This document shows, piece after piece, positions 7,175 to 14,937 of a stretch of 40,410 bases of DNA. The position numbers and the translations under genes are program-made. The stretch's first letter is position 1; each line of letters starts with the position of its first letter. The notes under the pieces are model-generated. The model worked only from the letters and a program-made list of their open reading frames with translations, had not been told where the DNA came from and ran no database searches. Source of the DNA: Dehalococcoidia bacterium (lineage in GTDB: Bacteria > Chloroflexota > Dehalococcoidia > SM23-28-2 > RBG-16-64-32); the NCBI GenBank assembly GCA_030690405.1, contig JAUYGU010000069.1, positions 1 through 40,410 on the forward strand, written 5' to 3'.

Positions 7175-8131
7175 CTAGACAAGGCGAAGTAATTGCGGCT
7201 GAGCGGCTCTGGCCGTCCGCGCAGCCCACGTTCCGGCGATGTTGCAAGAGCCCCGTGCGATGTCGGAGTTCTTGCAGGCGCAGACATCGGGCTGGATGCC
7301 GTGCGCCTCGGCCGCCTTTTGCAGTCGCGCGAAGATCCCACGCCGACGCTCAGCCGACAAGTTCTGAATGGGGTACTCGGCGCCGCGCATGACAGCCTGC
7401 TCTTCCTCGCGGTAGGCCACAAGCAGCGGCGCCAGCATCTCCGGGGGCACCCTTCTGCTCAGCCAGTACGAAATGCCCGAGCGGAGAAACAGCACGCCTG
7501 CCGCAACTCGCTTCACGCCGACCTGCGCCAGGGCTGCGAATTGCCGATCCAGCGCCTCGGCGTCGTCCGTCAACGTTGGCAGGATCGGGTCCAAGCGGGC
7601 AGCCGCGGCTACACCTCCGGCGATGAGCGAGTGCAGCTGCCATAGCCTCGTCCGCGGGCTTGCGGCGTGGGACTCGAAGGCGCGCGCGATCTCCTCGTCC
7701 AGGGTGATCAGACCGACTTGCGCCTGCACGAGCTCCGCATGGTCGATGAGAAGCTCCAAGGTCTCGTCCGGGATCTCCCCCTTCGTCAGGAACGCGACAC
7801 CGATGCCCTGGCTGAACAGGAACTCGAGCACAGCGTGGCTCATCTCCAGGACTTCCGGCGCCGGCTGGAACAGGTCGCTGGAGGGGCTGAAGTACACGGC
7901 GCGTGGCTTTGGCTGCCCCGGGCGCAGCTCATGCCGCAGCCTTTCCAACGTGTCCTCATAGAGGACTATCCTGCCCTCGCCAGGATAGTTGCGATAGCCG
8001 CGGATGTAGCAGTAGACACAGTCGTGGAGACAGCCGACGGTGAGGTTGACCGTCGGAAGCACCGAAAGGCAGGCCAGACCGGACGGCGTCAATACCGGTG
8101 ACCGGCGCTTGGCCCTGGTCACGGTCACCAT
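7175..8131 (-). CDS. radical SAM protein, SPL/photolyase-like family
   Basis: This 318-residue protein has the CxxxCxxC cluster motif at Cys34, Cys38 and Cys41 (TVGCLHDCVYCY), followed by YFSPSSDLFQP and GVAFLTKGEIP, typical of radical-SAM enzymes related to spore photoproduct lyase. Such proteins bind a 4Fe-4S cluster and cleave S-adenosylmethionine. Several cysteines near the C-terminus (CACKNSD, SCNIAG) might bind a second metal site. The ATG at 8131 has AAGGAG six to eight bases upstream and overlaps the end of the preceding gene, so the pair is coupled. The substrate is unknown. Confidence 0.75.
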   Translation of the reverse strand: MVTVTRAKRRSPVLTPSGLACLSVLPTVNLTVGCLHDCVYCYIRGYRNYPGEGRIVLYEDTLERLRHELRPGQPKPRAVYFSPSSDLFQPAPEVLEMSHAVLEFLFSQGIGVAFLTKGEIPDETLELLIDHAELVQAQVGLITLDEEIARAFESHAASPRTRLWQLHSLIAGGVAAAARLDPILPTLTDDAEALDRQFAALAQVGVKRVAAGVLFLRSGISYWLSRRVPPEMLAPLLVAYREEEQAVMRGAEYPIQNLSAERRRGIFARLQKAAEAHGIQPDVCACKNSDIARGSCNIAGTWAARTARAAQPQLLRLV

Positions 8132-9313
8132 ATGCGCTCTCCTTCTAGCTGCGGCTCCCTTCGCCCCCTCCGCCACAGGACATACGCATAGTTCGCCTTG
8201 AGCTCCATCGCTCTGGTCATGTCCTGCACTGCGATTCCCCGAAGCGAGAACGCTCTCAGGTGATCGATGAGGTCTCGCGGCCGCAGGTCCGCATCCTCGA
8301 CAATCAGGTAGTCGCACTGCTCAAGCAGACGGCCGCTCGCGCTCGCACCATCGGCAGCAACGAGGCTCTGTGGATCCAGGCTCCTCACCGGCAGCCATAG
8401 GCCATCTTCCTCAGCATCGTCATCCCCGGGTGACTGCGAGACGAAACGCAGGCCCTGAAAGAATCCCGATAGTGACGCCAGCGGGAACGCATGGCCCTCT
8501 TCCACCACCACGCGCGAACTAGACATCTGCAATGCCCTGGGCCCTTCTCCGCTGGGTGCGAGACACCGCTCGGGCTTGTATCTCTCCCGCTCCAACACCC
8601 CAGGATCCACGACGACAGATGATAGCACATCCGTGCGAAAGCTGCGAATAGCAAAGCGACTCGAGACATTGAGAATCTTAGAAGCAAGCGCCATGCGCGG
8701 GCCCGACGCCGCGGGCAGCCGCCGGGGCGATGCAAGCCAGGCACGATAGTCCATGCTGACGCTCGCTATTTTCTCCACGAAGCGGCCCAGCGGCGGGATC
8801 CGGAAGACGGACATGGCAGCGGGCGGAGCCAGATCGACCAGCCACAAGCGCAGGCGAGGAGTGAACCCAGCAGCTTGGCTCCAAGCGACCAGCTCTCGAG
8901 ACAGCGCCGCCCTCCGGGCCGAAGGCCCCTTCATTGATGGTGAAGCACTCGAAGCCCAGCACGGCCTGCAGGGCGCGCTGCCAGAGCGGCGAGGCGGACA
9001 AGTTGTCCCGCTCCGAAAGCACCGCGTCGAGCAACGAGAAGTACCGAAAGCAGTAGTCCCTCGTCAGCGACGGATCGAACGAGGAAGCTATGTACTTCTG
9101 CCATGCAGCCCCGAGCTGACCGAGAGCACGATGGATCTGCGGGCTGCCGAGCCAGTGGACAGGCCGCCAATAGTCCGGCCAGCTTCGGGTCTGAGGAGCG
9201 AAGATTCCTCCCCAGGAGAGGTCTAGGCGCGTAATAAGAGATGGAGCCTCGAACGCGGAGCGCAGGGGAGCGCTGCGAAGATCTCGTCGAGCCTGCGGTG
9301 TACTCAAAGCCAT
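8125..9313 (-). pseudogene. unknown protein, split by a +1 frameshift
   Basis: Reading from the ATG at 9313 gives an unrecognised protein with RLDLSWGGIFAPQTRSWPDYW and LGFECFTINEGAFGPEG, which then turns into low-quality sequence. From about 8910 the next frame continues sensibly (ALSRELVAWSQAAGF, LWLVDLAPP) to a stop at 8125. Skipping one base in the GGGCGGCGC run near 8904-8914 joins them into a product of about 395 residues. The second half alone could start at the ATG at 8934, but that start has no ribosome site. The gene precedes and overlaps the radical-SAM gene, so it is probably its partner. Either a real mutation or a sequencing slip could explain the shift. No family was recognised. 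Confidence 0.55.
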
Positions 9314-9509
9314 TGCAGCTTCTCCGTCTCCAGCTGATCTCCTAGCGCCCTCAGGCCGGCTGCGCACCAGTCGAGACCTATCGAACGTACAGCGACCCTT
9401 AGCCTAGTAGCCGCTCGTCAGAGCATAAAGTGGTTCCTGTCACTTGCGGAGTCCGAACCTTTCCCCGAAGGCTTCCCTGCCGCCCTCACAATTGCTAACC
9501 CTCCCAGCA

Positions 9510-9656
9510 TTTGTCGCCATTTTGTCGCCCATCGTGGCGAAAAGACGGGTGATCGGGCGGGATCGGCCGGGACGGCGTGATAGCTTTCAGGTACGCAACT
9601 GTCACAGCGATGTTAGAAATGACAGGTGAAAACAGGCCTGGGCAGACTTTTAATCC
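9510..9656. repeat. structured att-like block, left copy
   Basis: The block contains two TTTGTCGCC units 11 bp apart (9510, 9521), a TCGCC/GGCGA hairpin, then a stretch (9586-9627) matching 16380-16422, running from TTCAGGTACG to TGACAGGT. It contains CTGTCA...TGACAG as an inverted pair. It is followed 17 bases later by GACTTTTAATCC (9645-9656), an anticodon-arm-like sequence for tRNA-Lys. It is the main content of the gene-free gap 9314-9765. It looks like the arm region plus core of a tyrosine-recombinase attachment site. No integrase gene is in the window. Confidence 0.45.
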
Positions 9657-9765
9657 AGAAGTTGGCCTGGGGGGCTGGTTTCCCGCCAGATGTTCCGGCG
9701 CCTCAGGCGCGGCGGCATACGCAGGAGCCGTGATGCGACCCCCGTCGCCGGCGCCGGGCTCCCAC

Positions 9766-10962
9766 CTACCTACAGAAGGAGATGTCTTTCGTGATCCACT
9801 GCAGCACACCGTCTACCCGGACCAGGACCTCGCATGTGGACGGCGCCGGTGTGGGTGTCGCCTCGGGTGGCGCCGGCGTCGGCGCGGCTCCCGAAGTCGC
9901 ACAGCTGGGGGACGCCGCGCCGTTGAGCTCCTGCCCGGTGGCGGCATTGAAGCTCGCCAGGTCGGCATAGCGCACCCCGTCCCACTTTATGAACCTGTCG
10001 GGGTCGGAAGTCCACAGGCGATCGAAATCGAAGGACGCCGTGGGCGGGAATGCCCCGGACGTCTCGATGACGTAGCGCGACACCTGGATGCAGTTGCCGC
10101 GGGCGACGATGGGTGAGAGACCGGGGTTGGTCTGCTTGAAGCCATCACCATCCGTGGCGCACGTGTTGCCGGTAAGGAAGGTGGCTCCGGCGCCGCCGTC
10201 CCCAATCTTGAAGCAAGCCTGGGCGCCGTAGTACCCCACCTTGAGATTGCGAATGAGGTTGTGCTCCACGTACAACGGGCCCGTCACGTTCGGGGCCAGG
10301 GCCACCCCCAGCGCGCAGCCATCGACGGTGTTGTCCAGCACACGCACGTTCACGTTCCCGCCCTCGACCTGGATTCCGTCGTCCGCGCAGTCGCGGATCA
10401 CGTTCTCCCGGATGAGGGCATCTCTGAAGACGCCGCCGTACGGCTGGTCCTCCGGCTCGCCGCCTATGCCGTCGAAGCCGCCGACGATGGTGTTCCGGAC
10501 GAAGACATGGCCACCGCCGCTGCCGCTCCCGTAGTTCTTCACCCAGACCCCGTCGCCGAAGGTCCGGGACGTCTCGATGTGCGAGTCCTGAACGGTGAGC
10601 GCTGTACAGCCCCAACAGGCCACGCCTGCCAGGTATTGCCCTTGCCCGTCCGCACAATTGAAGCCCTTAATCGTGACGTTCTCGATCACCGTGCCGGTGC
10701 GCCCGCCTATAGTGATAGCACTCTCGTTGGCGTTCAGGAGTGTATAGTTCCTGAGCGTGACACCGTCGGCGTTGATCACAACGTTGTGCTCAGCACCGCA
10801 GCCTACATCGATGGTTGCTCCACCGCCGTCGTAGACGCCGGGCGCGTCGATTACGAGGGGTGGGCTGGTAACTGCTTGGCCGACCATCAGGCCGCCCTGG
10901 GCCACGAAACCTAGCGTGGCAGCCGCCGCGACAAGCGCGACGGACACAAAGAGGCGCCGCAT
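9766..10962 (-). CDS. secreted right-handed beta-helix protein
   Basis: The 398-residue protein starts with a signal peptide (MRRLFVSVALVAAAATLGFVAQG). It then has repeated beta-helix turns with the typical small-residue/Asn/Val pattern: GVTLRNYTLLNANESAITI, GTVIENVTIKGF, NVIRDCADDGIQVEGGNVNV and YVEHNLIRNLKVGYY. Such folds occur in polysaccharide lyases, hydrolases and surface adhesins. No lyase catalytic motif was identified. A Pro/Thr linker (PTPAPPEATPTPAPS, near residues 364-380) precedes a short Cys-containing tail. The ATG is preceded by GGAGGAGACGG. Export and the linker indicate a cell-surface or extracellular role. Confidence 0.78.
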   Translation of the reverse strand: MRRLFVSVALVAAAATLGFVAQGGLMVGQAVTSPPLVIDAPGVYDGGGATIDVGCGAEHNVVINADGVTLRNYTLLNANESAITIGGRTGTVIENVTIKGFNCADGQGQYLAGVACWGCTALTVQDSHIETSRTFGDGVWVKNYGSGSGGGHVFVRNTIVGGFDGIGGEPEDQPYGGVFRDALIRENVIRDCADDGIQVEGGNVNVRVLDNTVDGCALGVALAPNVTGPLYVEHNLIRNLKVGYYGAQACFKIGDGGAGATFLTGNTCATDGDGFKQTNPGLSPIVARGNCIQVSRYVIETSGAFPPTASFDFDRLWTSDPDRFIKWDGVRYADLASFNAATGQELNGAASPSCATSGAAPTPAPPEATPTPAPSTCEVLVRVDGVLQWITKDISFCR

Positions 10963-11238
10963 CTTCCGTCTCCTCCACTCCCGCCGGTCCTTCCGGAGCC
11001 GGAAGGCCGCGAGACAAACCCCCTCGCCGCTAGGAGCCTGAGACGGCGCCAGGCGCCCCGCCCGTCCTGCTAGTGCCGCTCGATCCCAAGCAATGGTCGG
11101 CGGAAGTCTAGCGCTGGCCTCTCGGCACGGTCAACGGCTCAGCGCCTTTCCTGAAAAAAGACTGAAGTCATGCAGCGGCGTTCTCCAACGCGTCTTCCGG
11201 AACACTCCTGCACGTACAGGCCTCTGGCAGCTAGCAGC

Positions 11239-11562
11239 CTAGCACCAGACACGAGTCTCGGACGTTCGGCCACTCCAGGCACCAAGTGCCGCCGGTGGCG
11301 ATGGCGGAGCCGCTGCAGACGCGGACTCGGGCAGGCGCTCATGCACTTCAATCCGCCGATCTCGTAGCGGCAACCACGAGATTGCCCGCTGCATTTCGGC
11401 AGCTGTAGACATCTCGACGAAACCGAAGCCCTTTGAGCGACCCGATTCCGCATGGGTGATGACGGTCGCTGACCGAACCGTGCCCGCCTGCTGGAAGAAC
11501 GTCTTGAGTTCTTCATCCACAGTATCGAGGGGCAGGCCGCCCGCGTAAATCTTGTTAGTCAC
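11239..11562 (-). CDS. RRM-domain RNA-binding protein
   Basis: This is a single RNA-recognition-motif protein of 107 residues. RNP2 is KIYAGGL (residues 4-10) and RNP1 is SKGFGFVEM (about 43-51), both with the aromatic residues that stack on RNA bases. Bacterial proteins of this type, best known in cyanobacteria, bind single-stranded RNA and are often linked to cold or stress responses. The usual Gly/Arg-rich tail is replaced by an Ala/Pro-rich stretch ending TSETRVWC. The GTG start has AAGGAGG five bases upstream. Neighbours are surface and stress genes on the same strand. Confidence 0.85.
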   Translation of the reverse strand: MTNKIYAGGLPLDTVDEELKTFFQQAGTVRSATVITHAESGRSKGFGFVEMSTAAEMQRAISWLPLRDRRIEVHERLPESASAAAPPSPPAALGAWSGRTSETRVWC

Positions 11563-11616
11563 CGCATCCTCCTTCTATTTGGCGTCGATCAGATGCGGAA
11601 AATGCTTCAGATTTCG

Positions 11617-12147
11617 TCAGGCCTTGATCTCTTCACAGATGTCCGGAGCCTCGCTCCGCGCCTGCTCGACCAAGGGCTCCACAACGGGCCGGACGGTGAG
11701 TCCCTGAATAGTTGGGTGCAGTAGCGGGGCATCTAGATCAATCGAATAGTGATGGCGCCGTCCTTTCTTGCGCAGACGGAGCATACCCCCGCGCCTAAGG
11801 CTCTGAATGATACTCCAGATCTGCCGTTCTGTATGCCCGATGGCCCGGGCGATGTCTTTCGTGGTGCTGTCCGGGCAGAGGGCAATATAGAACAGAACGT
11901 GTCCCTGGGGAGATAGGAGGGACCAGTCGACAACCGCTGGATAAACGGTGTCCGACTGACGGATGCTTCCGTCTCGCCTGTGCGTCACTGCCTCCCCGCC
12001 GCCGCCATGCGACAGTATCTCTGTCGCCCGCGTCTGGGCTTGGGCCTGAGTCTGATGGCGCGAGCTAGCCCGCTCGGCGTGCGGCTTCTTCACAGCCCAG
12101 CCACCGTGCGGGTGCTGCACAACGTGTCGCTGATTCGACGTGGCCAC
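11617..12147 (-). CDS. DUF2188 - winged-helix fusion protein
   Basis: Two parts are visible in 176 residues. Residues 1-68 (HVVQHPHGGWAVKKPHAERA, TQAQAQTRATEIL, THRRDGSIRQSDT) match DUF2188, a small domain of unknown function. Residues 72-150 form a winged helix (VDWSLLSPQGHVLFYIALCP, TTKDIARAIGHTERQIWSII, GMLRLRKKGRRHHYSI) of the ArsR/MarR-like type. It is likely a DNA-binding regulator with a DUF2188 accessory domain. The GTG start has AAGGAG about seven bases upstream. The target is unknown; the neighbouring stress genes are candidates. Confidence 0.7.
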   Translation of the reverse strand: MATSNQRHVVQHPHGGWAVKKPHAERASSRHQTQAQAQTRATEILSHGGGGEAVTHRRDGSIRQSDTVYPAVVDWSLLSPQGHVLFYIALCPDSTTKDIARAIGHTERQIWSIIQSLRRGGMLRLRKKGRRHHYSIDLDAPLLHPTIQGLTVRPVVEPLVEQARSEAPDICEEIKA

Positions 12148-12286
12148 TCTTGCTCTCCTTAGTGTGGCGACCTGCCGGACTCTCCTTTGGCCAACGCCGT
12201 GACGCGATTCAGGCGAAGTAGCTCGCTCAGACGCTGTCCATGTAGGCCGGGAACCGGGCTGGTCCTGGAGCAGGCGTGCTCGCTTA

Positions 12287-12370
12287 TTATACTGCGACAG
12301 TCACCACGCCTAGAACTACCAGGATGATGAATACGACTATAATTACCAGCCATATGTTTTGGCCTAGCAT
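12287..12370 (-). CDS. 27-residue single-TM protein
   Basis: A tiny frame starts MLGQNIW and then consists almost entirely of Val, Ile and Leu, so it is one membrane helix. GGGAGGTGA lies seven bases upstream of the ATG, an unusually good ribosome site for a short frame. Similar small membrane peptides are common near stress genes but poorly characterised. It lies between the DUF2188 fusion gene and csbD on the same strand. Confidence 0.6.
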   Translation of the reverse strand: MLGQNIWLVIIVVFIILVVLGVVTVAV

Positions 12371-12466
12371 AAACTCACCTCCCGTCTGGTAAGATTTTGT
12401 AGTCGGGCGCGGGCCGCCGGCCGGAGAGGCGTCCCCGGGATGTGAACCGCTGCCCCTCGCCCTCCG

Positions 12467-12613
12467 CTAACCGAGCTTCTCCGTTAATTTTCCTCTCGCT
12501 CGCTGCGCCTTCCCTTTCAGCTCAGTAGACTTTTTCCCCGTTACCTTGCCGACGGCCACTCGCACTCTACCCTTAACCTGCTCGATCTTACCTTCGATCT
12601 TCTTGTCAGCCAT
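12467..12613 (-). CDS. CsbD-family stress protein
   Basis: The 48-residue, lysine-rich protein reads ADKKIEGKIEQVKGRVRVAV, then GKVTGKKSTELKGKAQRA and RGKLTEK. This is the CsbD repeat pattern (KxxGKxxxxKGxxK). CsbD proteins are small, highly charged, probably flexible proteins induced by general stress. Their molecular role is unknown. GGAGG precedes the ATG by eight bases. The gene is complete, with its stop at 12467. Confidence 0.85.
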   Translation of the reverse strand: MADKKIEGKIEQVKGRVRVAVGKVTGKKSTELKGKAQRARGKLTEKLG

Positions 12614-12660
12614 TTTTGAATCCTCCGTGTCTGCACTTGTGACGCTATCGCCCTCGCCTG

Positions 12661-13572
12661 CTACGCGCGGCGGCGGTGCGCTCGGACACTCAAGCCCAAC
12701 GCCATGGCGCCGAGGCTACCTGCGACGGAGGCGACCAGCGCCAGGATCCAGGGGAAACCTCCATTCTGCAGAGGAGCCCCGCCGGTGCTCGGCAAGCCAG
12801 GGACTGTCGGTGTGGTCGGCGTGCCCGTCGGGGTCGCGGTCGGAGCCGCCGGCGCACCGGGGCAGCCCAGGATGGTGACGTTGTTGGTATCCATAGTCAC
12901 TTCACCATTTCGCGCCAGGGCTCTACCAGCCACGCTTGCGCCGGTATTCAAAGCGATGCTAGTAAGGGCGAGAATATTTCCTGCAAACTGAGTGGTTGTG
13001 CCGAGAGTCGCGGAGCTGCCGACCTGCCAAAATACGTTGCAAGCTGTACCGCCGTTGATCACGCTAACAGACGAGTTGCTGGCGGTCGTGAGCGTGGTCC
13101 CGATCTGGAAAATGAAGACCGCGGCGGCGTTGCCCTGAGCGTCGAGAGTGAGTGTTCCCGTCAACTGCGCCGACGACGAAAAGCAATAGACGCCTTCCGT
13201 GAGCGTCTTGCCACCCAGGTCCTGACCAGTGATATCGTCAGGGCAGGCCTGGCCTGCTAGATCATCGTAGGCAGTGGTGACATCACTCTGGGCCTGAAGC
13301 GCGACGGCATCCGCTGCGTGCGTTGCTCCCGCGGTCACGCTCCCCGGAGGAAAGCCAGTGATCGCGCTACCTGGGCTGACACCCAGGTCTCCGAAGATAG
13401 TGGTCGGGCCGGTATTGGTCACCGTCTGGCCACCCAGGACCGCGAAGCTCGCCGCCGAACCCAGCCCTGGCGCGGTTTGCGCGCCGGGACTTGCCATGGC
13501 GCCCGCCGCGGAAAGAAGCGTGGCGAACAGGACAATCAGGACGAGTGTGGTAAGTCGGGGGAACCGTAACAT
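12661..13572 (-). CDS. DUF3494 ice-binding-like protein with LPxTG-like anchor
   Basis: The 303-residue protein has a signal peptide (LVLIVLFATLLSAAGAMA) and a DUF3494 ice-binding domain: LGSAASFAVLGGQTVTNTGP, FGDLGVSPGSAITGFPPG, DLGGKTLTEGVYCFSSSAQL, VFIFQIGTTLTTASNS and NVFWQVGSSATLG. The C-terminus has a Thr/Pro linker, LPSTGG (residues 260-265), a hydrophobic helix and RAHRRRA, like a sortase sorting signal. This fold binds ice in some organisms and is used as an adhesion domain in others. The ATG at 13572 is preferred because AAGGAG lies six bases upstream; an in-frame start at 13614 has none. Confidence 0.85.
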   Translation of the reverse strand: MLRFPRLTTLVLIVLFATLLSAAGAMASPGAQTAPGLGSAASFAVLGGQTVTNTGPTTIFGDLGVSPGSAITGFPPGSVTAGATHAADAVALQAQSDVTTAYDDLAGQACPDDITGQDLGGKTLTEGVYCFSSSAQLTGTLTLDAQGNAAAVFIFQIGTTLTTASNSSVSVINGGTACNVFWQVGSSATLGTTTQFAGNILALTSIALNTGASVAGRALARNGEVTMDTNNVTILGCPGAPAAPTATPTGTPTTPTVPGLPSTGGAPLQNGGFPWILALVASVAGSLGAMALGLSVRAHRRRA

Positions 13573-13639
13573 TGAGCACTCCTTAATCTTTCGTGTACAC
13601 ACCGGTACTGTCACTATGCGAGCCTTCGGTCATTCGTCA

Positions 13640-13783
13640 CTAGCGCCCCCGCCTGGAGAAGCCACCCCACCCGAACGCCAGTATTAAGACGACGACCAGG
13701 AGGAAGAACAGTGGAGACACCGCCAGTCCCAGTCCCCCGAAGATCAAGACGAGCAGCAGGCACGCTAACAATAAACCGATCAT
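13640..13783 (-). CDS. 47-residue hydrophobic membrane protein
   Basis: The frame codes for MIGLLLACLLLVLIFGGLGL, a second hydrophobic stretch with PLFFLLVVVLILAF, and a basic tail GWGGFSRRGR. Two closely spaced membrane helices with a positively charged end fit small hydrophobic proteins common in actinobacteria and Chloroflexota. AAAGGAA lies about ten bases upstream of the ATG. It sits between the ice-binding-like gene and the YggT-like gene, on the same strand. Confidence 0.6.
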   Translation of the reverse strand: MIGLLLACLLLVLIFGGLGLAVSPLFFLLVVVLILAFGWGGFSRRGR

Positions 13784-13844
13784 GGCGCTAATTTCCTTTC
13801 CGTTTGCTCAGCCTCGCCCTTCAGAACTCCAACCGTGGGTCAAC

Positions 13845-14327
13845 TTATCGAAGGGTCCGGTCGCGTTGTTGCGTGCGGCTGGTAACAACTTTCTCCCCGG
13901 CTGCCGAGGGGCCGGACGTAATCGCAAATAGGACGGCAATCAGCAGCAGCGCAGCGACCGCGTATACGACCATCCCGATGGGGGACGCGTATTCGAGATT
14001 GCCGTCGTTAGCGACGATCCCTTGAAACGGCGCGGCCAGTGGCTTGCTGACGTCGTAGATGAAGTTGACGAAGCCGTTGTTGGGGTTGGCTTCGGCCAGA
14101 AGAAATCCCAGCCGGAAGACCAGCAACGTCTCCACTACTGCGAGGACGACCATAATTACGGCGCCCAGGCTACGAACCCAGCCGCGTGCCAGGTTCCAAC
14201 CGCCGGCTGGCGAGTGCACGACCTGCTCTTCGACTACGCTATCGCCCCTGGCGATCGGTCGGTCTTCGGCGACGGGTCGCCGTCCGCTCTCGTCTGCGAT
14301 CTCCTCATCCTCTCTCCGGATAGTCAT
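13845..14327 (-). CDS. YggT-like membrane protein
   Basis: The 160-residue protein has a charged N-terminal tail (about 50 residues), a membrane helix (GAVIMVVLAVVETLLVFRLG), the YggT-like segment FVNFIYDVSKPLAAPFQGIV, and a second helix (MVVYAVAALLLIAVLFAI). YggT proteins are small membrane proteins of uncertain role, linked in other bacteria to osmotic tolerance or division. GAGAGG lies just upstream of the ATG. The long hydrophilic N-terminus is an extra compared with the minimal family. Confidence 0.7.
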   Translation of the reverse strand: MTIRREDEEIADESGRRPVAEDRPIARGDSVVEEQVVHSPAGGWNLARGWVRSLGAVIMVVLAVVETLLVFRLGFLLAEANPNNGFVNFIYDVSKPLAAPFQGIVANDGNLEYASPIGMVVYAVAALLLIAVLFAITSGPSAAGEKVVTSRTQQRDRTLR

Positions 14328-14343
14328 GATTTCCTCTCTTTGC

Positions 14344-14442
14344 TTAGACCGATCGCTGGCCAGCTTCTTCAGCTTGGCCGGATGTTATCGGCCGCGTCCT
14401 CTTTGATCGAAAGCTATCCAGGTCACCACCATATTTCTGCAC
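14344..14442 (-). CDS. possible 32-residue protein
   Basis: A GTG-started frame (QKYGGDLDSFRSKRTRPITS, then GQAEEAGQRSV) follows AGAAGGAAAAGAG. It is hydrophilic, with no recognisable family. It ends just before the YggT-like gene. Support is the ribosome-site-like stretch and position only. The rest of 14328-14551 shows nothing else. Confidence 0.25.
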   Translation of the reverse strand: MQKYGGDLDSFRSKRTRPITSGQAEEAGQRSV

Positions 14443-14551
14443 CTCTTTTCCTTCTCCCAGCGTTCCGGCTGAACGATAGCACCGCGCAGGAAACGCGGTT
14501 AGAGCCAAATGACTCGCGCTCCTTGAGACGGACGGCTTTAGAAATTGGCCT

Positions 14552-14725
14552 TTAAGGCACCACAGAACGGTGTTCTGCCAGCCATTTCTCCAGGGAATCC
14601 TCGTCAATGCGGATCTGACGGCCGAGACGGATGAACGGTAGGCCACCGCCGCGCAGCATCCTGTATACCCATTGCGGCTTGATCTTCAGCACATCTGCTG
14701 TTTCCTTAACGGTGAGCACCTTCAT
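14552..14725 (-). CDS. excisionase-like small DNA-binding protein
   Basis: The 57-residue protein is a MerR/Xis-type winged helix: KVLTVKETADVLKIKPQWVY (helix-turn-helix), RMLRGGGLPFIRLGRQIRID (wing), and a C-terminal helix SLEKWLAEHRS. Members help recombinases excise islands or act as small regulators. The ATG at 14725 matches the usual family start; a GTG at 14734 would add three residues. It is divergent from the BTAD regulator and shares a 212-bp control region with it. On an island this could be a recombination directionality factor, but no integrase is present. Confidence 0.8.
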   Translation of the reverse strand: MKVLTVKETADVLKIKPQWVYRMLRGGGLPFIRLGRQIRIDEDSLEKWLAEHRSVVP

Positions 14726-14798
14726 GTACTTCACTTTAAGAGGCCGGTGTTCCCTACGCGTTCCGTGGGCGTTACTGGGGTGTTCTTTTGACGTTCTT

Positions 14799-14871
14799 TT
14801 CGTTCTTGGAAGTTTCTGCGACGTTGTTATACGACTTCGTTCTTGAAATTTTCTGTGACGTCGTTATACGA
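14799..14871 (+). repeat. two tandem 36-bp promoter-like repeats
   Basis: Copies at 14799-14834 and 14836-14871 share TTCGTTCTTG, TTTCTG, GACGT and GTTATACGA. Each contains a -35-like TTGGAA or TTGAAA (14806, 14843) and TATACG (14828, 14865) with 16-bp spacing, so the promoter itself appears duplicated. A further TACAAT lies at 14878-14883. This region lies upstream of the BTAD gene at 14938 and next to the divergent excisionase-like gene. Confidence 0.65.
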
Positions 14872-14937
14872 TACTCTTACAATGCAGCCTACGAACGTAT
14901 CCTTGATCGTCGGCCCCAAGGGCGAGACAGCGTAACC

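Noticed and set aside
8678..9367. A separate complete gene from the start at 9367
   Set aside because: The C-terminal third of this frame degenerates into Arg/Gly/Pro sequence while the adjacent frame becomes protein-like, so a frameshift within one gene explains it better.
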